Positions 7,026 through 10,934 of a stretch of 10,934 bases of DNA are shown piece by piece; position 1 is the stretch's first letter; each line of letters starts with the position of its first letter. Below the pieces are notes generated by a model. The model made no database searches and was not told the DNA's origin. It worked only from the letters and a program-made list of their open reading frames with translations. A program made the position numbers and the translations under genes. Origin of the DNA: Desulfotignum sp. (GTDB lineage Bacteria > Desulfobacterota > Desulfobacteria > Desulfobacterales > Desulfobacteraceae); assembly GCA_021737445.1 (NCBI GenBank), contig JAIPDY010000095.1, positions 1-10,934 on the forward strand, in the 5' to 3' direction.

Positions 7026-7865
7026 TCAGCTTGATTTCTGTTTTTTCGACGATCTTAGTAAAAACAGAATAAATCCGGCCAGCAAAACCAGTATGGCGGT
7101 ACCGGTTATCCTGAACAGCTTGAACACATACGTTTTATTCTCCGGATCATAGTCAAAGCAAAACGAGAGTACCCCCTGCCTGATGGAAACACCAGGCTCG
7201 CCTTTTTGGGCCTCAGTCAGCGCCATGCCCAGATCAAAGGGCAAAAATCCCGGGCCGTAGAGGTATCGGATGATTTTTCCATCCTTTGCCAGCACCACCA
7301 GGGCATTGGGATGGATATAAAAATGCGGTTTCTTCTTGATGAAATAATACCCCAGAGAATCGGTCACCTGACGGATGTTTTTTTGATCCCCGGTGAGATA
7401 ATACCAGTTTTCCAGGTCAATTTCCCGCTGGATCAGGTTGGCATAATTTTTCTTGGCCGCCAGTGCATGGGACGGGTTTTCATCATCTGAAAAACTCAAG
7501 GTGATGACATTGAAATCCTTGCCCGGTGTCTGGCCCACCTGGTTCAGGGCATGGGCCAGATCTGCCTGGAGAAGCGTACACACCGATGGACAGAAAAACC
7601 AGATAGGCAGCAGGACCACTGGTTTGTCAAACACCTCCCTTATCTTAACGGGCCGGCCCAGAGAATCCAGAAACCGGGCATCCAGGTCAATATACCGGCC
7701 CAGTTTTTCATCGATCTTCACCTGGTCTGCCAGGTCTGCCGCAGACGGTTCTGTCATGACCATTGCGTTGTGGTCATGGCCTGAATCAGCAGCGTACAGG
7801 GCCGGCACCAGACAACAGACCCAAACCGCCAGCCAGGCACCAGATATTTTTTTCCACGGGGTCAT
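7026..7865 (-). CDS. SCO1/SenC-family copper chaperone with C-terminal membrane anchor
   Basis: A 279-residue exported protein. It has an N-terminal signal (residues 1-25, ending ALYA) and a thioredoxin-like SCO domain. The copper/redox motif is FFCPSVC (C92, C96), with the third ligand H185 in YIHPNA. A C-terminal transmembrane helix follows (about 253-270, then a lysine-rich tail), an arrangement found in a long-form SCO subfamily. It probably delivers copper to, or reduces the cysteines of, the CuA site of subunit II on the outer face of the membrane. It is the only recognisable copper-insertion factor in the cluster; no CtaG/Cox11 gene is seen. Its ATG overlaps the DOMON gene stop (ATGA), so translation is coupled. 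HDHNAM just after the signal is a possible extra metal-binding stretch. Confidence 0.93.
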   Translation of the reverse strand: MTPWKKISGAWLAVWVCCLVPALYAADSGHDHNAMVMTEPSAADLADQVKIDEKLGRYIDLDARFLDSLGRPVKIREVFDKPVVLLPIWFFCPSVCTLLQADLAHALNQVGQTPGKDFNVITLSFSDDENPSHALAAKKNYANLIQREIDLENWYYLTGDQKNIRQVTDSLGYYFIKKKPHFYIHPNALVVLAKDGKIIRYLYGPGFLPFDLGMALTEAQKGEPGVSIRQGVLSFCFDYDPENKTYVFKLFRITGTAILVLLAGFILFLLRSSKKQKSS

Positions 7866-8401
7866 TTAATCTGGACCGCTTCACCAGTGGAGAAGTCGAT
7901 GTCAAAAACTGCCCGGTATCGATGGGCTGAGATAAAAGAATCTCTGCCGGTGCCATAGGCGATCATGACCCGGGTTTTACCACTGGTGTTGATGGGCTTG
8001 TCCCATTTTTCCGCAGCATCCACAGAACGGGTAAACGAGATGGTGGTCACGCCGTCAGCCTCGCTGCCCTCAGGATTCATCACATGGTTGTTTCCCCCCA
8101 GTTTTTCATCTGCGGAATGGCCCCTGTTTCTGTCGGCGAAATGGTCTTCAATTCTGACCTTGTCATTTTTGACCGCTCCGATGATGATGTCGGCACCGCC
8201 CATGGCATCTTCAGGGTCGATACCGATAGAAACCCATCCCGTGGTACTGGCAGACAGCTGCATATGGATCTTGTCCTGGTCCAGGGTCCAGGAAACAGTG
8301 ATGTCATCGGCTGCCAGTTTGTGGGCATAATCTGATGCAAATAATCCGCCGGGGAAAACAATAACCGCTGCCAATATCAGCCATTTGATTTTCTGTACCA
8401 T
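7862..8401 (-). CDS. Secreted DOMON-domain protein, probable heme-b binder
   Basis: A 179-residue protein when started at ATG 8401, which has AAAGGAGT at 6 nt spacing and begins a clean signal peptide (cleavage near LFA-SD, residue 22/23). An upstream TTG at 8461 adds 20 residues without a ribosome site and is rejected. The mature part is one DOMON beta-sandwich: WTLDQDKIHMQLSA, then GWVSIGIDPEDAMGGADIIIG (55-75), and near the end AHRYRAVFDIDFSTG (159-173). M67 and H160 sit where heme-binding DOMON proteins (cellobiose dehydrogenase cytochrome, CYBDOM proteins) place their axial Met and His ligands. A periplasmic electron-transfer role with the oxidase is inferred. It lies second in the operon, 63 bp after the DUF2231-like gene and overlapping the SCO gene by 4 bp. 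Confidence 0.85.
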   Translation of the reverse strand: MVQKIKWLILAAVIVFPGGLFASDYAHKLAADDITVSWTLDQDKIHMQLSASTTGWVSIGIDPEDAMGGADIIIGAVKNDKVRIEDHFADRNRGHSADEKLGGNNHVMNPEGSEADGVTTISFTRSVDAAEKWDKPINTSGKTRVMIAYGTGRDSFISAHRYRAVFDIDFSTGEAVQIK

Positions 8402-8464
8402 TTTGTCACTCCTTTTTTTATCTCTATAATATGCGGCCAGTAATTTTTTTATGTGTATCAATCC

Positions 8465-8890
8465 TTACCCATATTGCAGTTCACCACCGGAAAATCCCAG
8501 TCCCACGGCAACCAGTATCATCAACAGGTAAATTCCGGTGCGCCGGTCCAGTCCCGGGTTTTCCGGATCATCTTTAATGGCGGTAAAAAGCAGTAACACC
8601 GTCAGGACGGCGGCCAAAACCATTTTCACCACAATCAATAATTCCCAGGCCCCGCCATACCTGTGCTGCCAGTCCAGATATCCGGTAAATATGGTGGGGC
8701 CGACACCCAAGAGCGCCAGTATCACACAATGGTATCCGGTTTTTGCCAGCATGCGCAGCCGTGGCAAAAAAGAAGCCAGGCGGAATACAACCGCACCGAT
8801 CACCATGCCCATGGGGATATGGGTAAATGCCGGATGAACCGGGTGGGTAAAACCGATCCTGCCCAGGAACTCAAAAATAATTTCTGTCAT
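8465..8890 (-). CDS. DUF2231-like four-helix membrane protein
   Basis: A 141-residue integral membrane protein with about four hydrophobic helices. The N-terminal THPVHPAFTHIPMG (15-28) and the C-terminal LGFSGGELQYG are signatures of DUF2231-type predicted membrane proteins. Three histidines (H16, H19, H24) cluster near the first helix, and others occur at H54 and in the DWQHRYGG loop. Such histidines could bind heme or copper, but this is unproven. It is the first gene of the oxidase operon and next to a DOMON gene. DOMON domains are often paired with heme-bearing membrane cytochromes, so a membrane electron-transfer partner is a reasonable guess. The ATG has AAGGTG upstream. Function is not established for the family. 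Confidence 0.75.
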   Translation of the reverse strand: MTEIIFEFLGRIGFTHPVHPAFTHIPMGMVIGAVVFRLASFLPRLRMLAKTGYHCVILALLGVGPTIFTGYLDWQHRYGGAWELLIVVKMVLAAVLTVLLLFTAIKDDPENPGLDRRTGIYLLMILVAVGLGFSGGELQYG

Positions 8891-8923
8891 GGAATCACCT
8901 TTTTACATAGTTCATTGGAAAAT

Positions 8924-8952
8924 AACGTAAAACAGCTTTACTGAAACTGCAA
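8924..8952 (-). promoter_or_regulatory. Candidate sigma-70 promoter of the oxidase operon
   Basis: On the minus strand, TTGCAG (plus 8952-8947) and TACGTT (plus 8929-8924) are 17 bp apart. Transcription would start near 8917, about 27 nt before the DUF2231 gene start. The spacer holds an inverted repeat GTAAA-acagc-TTTAC (8927-8941) that could be an operator. Both hexamers are imperfect, so this is a tentative call. Confidence 0.35.
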
Positions 8953-9009
8953 TAAACATATTTTACTTTTACTATATCCCGGATGATATCACAACTCAAT
9001 TCCTGATGT

Positions 9010-9133
9010 TTTACAGGGCGAACGCAAGTAACCATTCCTAAGGTTCCTGTGGGTTCCAGACCTGTGCCGGGCGGTAGCAAGGTACCCCCACCAGGGGCGG
9101 CATCCTGCCAATCTGCCTGAATCACCCTGTCAA
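9010..9133. other. Unexplained GC-rich self-complementary island between divergent genes
   Basis: Within an AT-rich intergenic region, about 110 bp is strikingly GC-rich. Its ends pair: TTTACAGGG (9010-9018) with CCCTGTCAAA (9125-9134, one bulge). Inside are GCCG (9066-9069)/CGGC (9098-9101) enclosing GGTA/TACC (9073-9086) and CCCC/GGGG (9086-9097), and AACC/GGTT around 9030-9044. I could not match it to any riboswitch, tRNA, SRP RNA or insertion-sequence end. It lies upstream of both candidate promoters, so it could be an independent RNA, a protein-binding site or a relic element. Strand is undetermined. Confidence 0.35.
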
Positions 9134-9147
9134 AAATTTTCATATCC

Positions 9148-9161
9148 GGTTTGAACAAACC
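9148..9161. repeat. Perfect inverted repeat at the selenoprotein promoter
   Basis: GGTTT-GAAC-AAACC forms a 14-bp perfect dyad that overlaps the -35 hexamer of the plus-strand promoter. Its position suits a repressor or activator operator. It could equally be a minor structural coincidence. Confidence 0.35.
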
Positions 9162-9179
9162 TGCGGGAATTGATACAAA
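9151..9179 (+). promoter_or_regulatory. Candidate sigma-70 promoter of the selenoprotein gene
   Basis: TTGAAC (9151-9156) and TACAAA (9174-9179) are separated by exactly 17 bp, each matching four of six consensus bases. Transcription would start near 9187, leaving a leader of about 42 nt that contains the strong ribosome site AAAGGAGG (9216-9223). Confidence 0.45.
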
Positions 9180-9228
9180 TATAGATGGATGTAAATTAGA
9201 GTATGGCAATCACGCAAAGGAGGTACAC

Positions 9229-9456
9229 ATGGAAATTACAATCACCTATTGTTCAGTGTGAAACTACCAGCCACGGGCTGCCGGTCTGGCAGATGCAATC
9301 AAAAACGCATTGAACATCACCCCGAAACTGGTGCCGGGGAGCAACGGCATCTATGACATAACCGCCGGGGAAAAAACCATCTTTTCAAAACACCAGGCAG
9401 GCCGGTTTCCAGAAAATCCGGAGATTATCGACCAGCTGCGCCGCCACCTGTCATGA
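9229..9456 (+). CDS. SelW/Rdx-family selenoprotein with in-frame TGA (selenocysteine)
   Basis: ATG 9229 follows AAAGGAGG with 5-nt spacing. Codon 11 (9259-9261) is TGA; reading through it gives a 75-residue protein ending at TGA 9454-9456. The product begins MEITITYCSV-U-NYQPRAAG, giving the CxxU redox motif (C8, U11) at the end of the first beta strand, exactly where SelW/Rdx proteins have CxxU or CxxC. The rest also fits the family: ALNITPKLVPGSNGIYDI, then KTIFSKHQAGRFPE and a C-terminal helix. Family members are small thioredoxin-fold proteins, presumably thiol or selenol redox proteins in the cytosol; partners here are unknown. A SECIS-like hairpin lies 21 nt downstream of the TGA. The stop overlaps the next start (ATGA). 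Selenocysteine is preferred over a nonsense mutation because the reading frame, family match and hairpin all agree. Confidence 0.9.
9278..9292 (+). promoter_or_regulatory. Bacterial SECIS-like hairpin
   Basis: CTGCC (9278-9282) pairs perfectly with GGCAG (9288-9292) around the 5-nt loop GGTCT, beginning 21 nt after the TGA. Bacterial SECIS elements lie inside the coding region shortly after the UGA and carry a G in the first two loop bases, which SelB recognises; this loop starts GG. An alternative hairpin CAGCC-ACG-GGCTG (9268-9280) shares bases with it, so the two are mutually exclusive. Confidence 0.7.
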
Positions 9457-10757
9457 GGCTGGTTTTCAAAATTTTTCTGGCAGCCGGCCTGGTGCTGATG
9501 GTTCTGATTCCGGCAGGCCTGGTGCTGATGATCATTGACCCGGATCCCCATGTCCGGATAACTGACCAGATCTCCCAGGATGATATCCGCCGGGCCAGGC
9601 AGGTCTTGAACCGCCTGAAGCCTGAAAATCCTGACCGGCATCAGGTAAAATCTTTGGTGGTATCGGCAAAAGAGTTGAACCTGCTGCTGGGGTACGGCCT
9701 TAAACAGGCCATGGGCACGGACAACGCGGCGGCACAGATCCATCTGTTTCATGGGGTGGCAATTGTCTATGCCACCATTCAGATTCCGGAGAATTTTCTG
9801 GGGAAATGGATCAACGCGGCCATGGTGGTAAAGCCCCACCCCGGGACGGTGGAAATCCGGCGCGCCCAAATCGGCCGCCTGCCTGTTCCGGCACCTTTGG
9901 CCCAATGGCTGGCCGGTCGTATCCACACCCGGCTGATGACTTTTCCCAGGTATGCCGGTGCCGTTTCCATGGCCAAAAAAATACAAGCCATTGCCATTGA
10001 AGATGACCAGCTTGCCCTGCATTTTCAATGGGATCCGGAAATAGCCGGCACCCTGGCTGCTGAAGCGAAAAAACAACTATTTTCCCAGGCCCAGCAGAAA
10101 CGGCTGGCAGTATATCACAACCATCTGGTTGAATTATCCCGCTCCTTCCAGGGCAAACATGTGTCTCTCATTCACTTCATGAAACCCATGTTTATGCTTG
10201 CCCTGGAAAATACAGCCCTGTCCCGGGACCCTGTGGCTGAAAATACCGCTGTTGTTCAGGTGCTGGCGGCCCATGTCATGGGCCGGGACCTGGCCGGATA
10301 CCTGGTTTCTGAGATCAGGGCCACACTTTTGCCGTCACGTCCGGATGTGGTTTTTCAATTGATGAACAGAGAGGATATGGCACAGCATTTTCTTGTTTCT
10401 GCCGCCATCACCATGCTGGGTTCAAGCCGGTTGGCCGGTTCCATGGGGCTGGCAAAGGAAATGGATGATGCCCGGGCAGGGTCTGGGTTCAGTTTTGCGG
10501 ACATGGCGGCAAACACGGCCGGGGTTAAGATGGGCCGGTTTGCTGTCTCAGGCCCTGTCAATGCCAGGATACTGCAAAAGCGAATGGCATCCCTTTCCCA
10601 TGAAACCGATTTCATGCCAGATATCAGCAACCTGCCGGAAAATATGGGATCAGATGAATTTAATACCCGGTTCACAGACACCAGGTCAGCCGGCTATGCC
10701 AGGGTCATGGATCTGATAGAGTCCCGGCTTGCATCCTGCCGGATATACCAAAACTGA
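9453..10757 (+). CDS. Membrane-anchored conserved protein of unknown function
   Basis: A 434-residue protein with one N-terminal hydrophobic segment (about 5-28) acting as a signal anchor, and a large extracytoplasmic region. It has no cysteine except C429. Regions include a mixed alpha/beta part with WINAAMVVKPHPGTVEIRR (119-137) and a C-terminal part with HFLVSAAITMLGSSRLAG (312-329) and GSGFSFADMAANTAGVKMG (343-361). I recall the latter from uncharacterised proteobacterial proteins, but no function is known to me. A 15-bp direct repeat (9486-9500, 9516-9530) duplicates AGLVLM in the anchor. The ATG overlaps the SelW stop (ATGA) and has no Shine-Dalgarno, so translation is probably coupled to the selenoprotein. 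Confidence 0.85.
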   Translation: MRLVFKIFLAAGLVLMVLIPAGLVLMIIDPDPHVRITDQISQDDIRRARQVLNRLKPENPDRHQVKSLVVSAKELNLLLGYGLKQAMGTDNAAAQIHLFHGVAIVYATIQIPENFLGKWINAAMVVKPHPGTVEIRRAQIGRLPVPAPLAQWLAGRIHTRLMTFPRYAGAVSMAKKIQAIAIEDDQLALHFQWDPEIAGTLAAEAKKQLFSQAQQKRLAVYHNHLVELSRSFQGKHVSLIHFMKPMFMLALENTALSRDPVAENTAVVQVLAAHVMGRDLAGYLVSEIRATLLPSRPDVVFQLMNREDMAQHFLVSAAITMLGSSRLAGSMGLAKEMDDARAGSGFSFADMAANTAGVKMGRFAVSGPVNARILQKRMASLSHETDFMPDISNLPENMGSDEFNTRFTDTRSAGYARVMDLIESRLASCRIYQN

Positions 10758-10788
10758 AAAAGGCTGCCTTTGGGGGCAGCCTTCTCAG
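10754..10788. terminator. Strong hairpin after the 434-residue gene, probable terminator
   Basis: AAGGCTGCC (10760-10768) pairs perfectly with GGCAGCCTT (10775-10783) around a 6-nt loop. With one bulge the stem extends to CTGA (10754-10757, including the stop codon) and TCAG (10785-10788). On the minus strand the stem is followed by TTTTTCAGTTTT, a terminator-like tail. On the plus strand the T-run is only TTCTC, so termination there is probably weaker. Confidence 0.6.
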
Positions 10789-10831
10789 AAAAGGAAAAAA
10801 AGATGAAAAAACTAATTGGCGATTAGTTGTA
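10755..10831 (-). ncRNA. Candidate short sigma-54-dependent RNA
   Basis: Transcription from the sigma-54 promoter just upstream would start near 10831 and meet the strong hairpin with a T-rich tail at 10783-10755, giving an RNA of about 76 nt with no significant reading frame. The predicted RNA begins with a second hairpin (AACTAAT/ATTAGTT), then a pyrimidine-rich linker with U and UUUUC runs, then the terminator hairpin. If termination fails, the RNA would be antisense to the 434-residue gene. Purely an inference from signals. Confidence 0.3.
10810..10828. repeat. Perfect AT-rich inverted repeat downstream of the sigma-54 promoter
   Basis: AACTAAT-tggcg-ATTAGTT is a 7-bp perfect dyad with a 5-nt loop, beginning about 3 nt after the predicted sigma-54 start site. 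On the minus strand it is followed by six T residues, so it could act as an early terminator, as a 5'-protecting hairpin, or as an operator. Confidence 0.5.
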
Positions 10832-10840
10832 AATTTATTA

Positions 10841-10858
10841 ATGCAACCCTTGTGCCAA
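10841..10858 (-). promoter_or_regulatory. Sigma-54 (RpoN) promoter
   Basis: The minus strand reads TTGGCACAAGGGTTGCAT, matching the -24/-12 consensus TGGCAC-N5-TTGCA at every conserved base with correct spacing between GG and GC. It points leftward, and the start site is expected near 10831. Such promoters need an enhancer-binding activator, whose site would lie upstream (right), possibly beyond the window. The surrounding 10789-10934 region is AT-rich and holds no convincing gene. Confidence 0.75.
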
Positions 10859-10934
10859 ACCTTTTTTTATTGAAAAATAATTCAAATCACCGGGGTTTAA
10901 AGGTATCTTTTCTTCATCTCTTTCTTTTTTTGAC

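Noticed and set aside
8402..8461. TTG start extending the DOMON protein by 20 residues
   Set aside because: It would bury the signal peptide, and the ATG at 8401 has a strong ribosome site.
9010..9133. tRNA-Sec, cobalamin, TPP, fluoride or molybdenum-cofactor riboswitch, or SRP RNA
   Set aside because: None of the conserved cores of these RNAs could be found on either strand.
8895..9209. Minus-strand open frame of 104 codons in the intergenic region
   Set aside because: It spans the GC-rich island and promoter signals, has no ribosome site or recognisable family, and its composition changes abruptly along its length.
9204..9219. TGGCAATCACGCAA as a second sigma-54 promoter before the selenoprotein
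   Set aside because: The GG-to-GC spacing is one base short and it is too close to the ribosome site.
9229..9456. Pseudogene by nonsense mutation
   Set aside because: The TGA falls exactly at the CxxU position, a SECIS-like hairpin follows, and the frame stays open to a coupled stop/start.
10803..10826. Seven-codon frame (MKKLIGD) after an AAGGA site
   Set aside because: Too short to support as a gene; it overlaps the inverted repeat and may be chance in AT-rich DNA, though a leader peptide or broken gene start is possible.

Overview
The window looks like the chromosome of a sulfate-reducing or related anaerobic Desulfobacterota (Desulfobacteraceae-like) bacterium. This is inferred, since no rRNA or taxonomic marker is present. 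The clues are moderately GC-rich coding DNA, a bacterial phosphagen kinase, a likely selenoprotein, and a compact aa3-type oxidase cluster of divergent proteobacterial type. No mobile element, CRISPR array, tRNA or rRNA was seen.

Left part (1-1576, minus strand): a TetR-family regulator is followed by a DJ-1/PfpI-family protein and then by a single-span membrane protein of unknown function that runs off the left edge. Spacing (31 bp, then an overlap) suggests one operon. Facing it across a 143-bp promoter region (plus strand, 1682-2956) are a small four-cysteine protein and an overlapping phosphagen (guanidino) kinase of the arginine/creatine kinase type. The kinase keeps the substrate and ATP-binding residues and is not McsB-like.

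Central part (2970-8890, minus strand): one long operon, transcribed right to left. It encodes a DUF2231-like membrane protein, a secreted DOMON-domain protein with candidate heme-b ligands, a SCO copper chaperone, cytochrome c oxidase subunits I (A2 type, YSHP motif), III, IV and II (CuA), and a CtaB/CyoE-like heme farnesyltransferase. A small terminator-like hairpin follows the last gene. Together these could build a terminal O2 reductase plus its copper and heme maturation factors. The DOMON and DUF2231 proteins may be an accessory redox module. Heme A synthase (CtaA) and a c-type cytochrome donor are not in the window.

Right part (8891-10934): a 338-bp divergent intergenic region holds promoter-like signals and an unexplained GC-rich, self-complementary island. 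It is followed on the plus strand by a gene that ordinary ORF calling misses: a SelW/Rdx-like selenoprotein with an in-frame TGA in a CxxU motif and a bacterial SECIS-like hairpin 21 nt downstream. Its stop codon overlaps (ATGA) the start of a 434-residue membrane-anchored protein of unknown function that has no Shine-Dalgarno of its own. Translation of that protein may therefore depend on selenocysteine insertion. Beyond it lie a strong hairpin and, on the minus strand, a textbook sigma-54 promoter aimed at that hairpin, which together could define a short (~76 nt) RNA.
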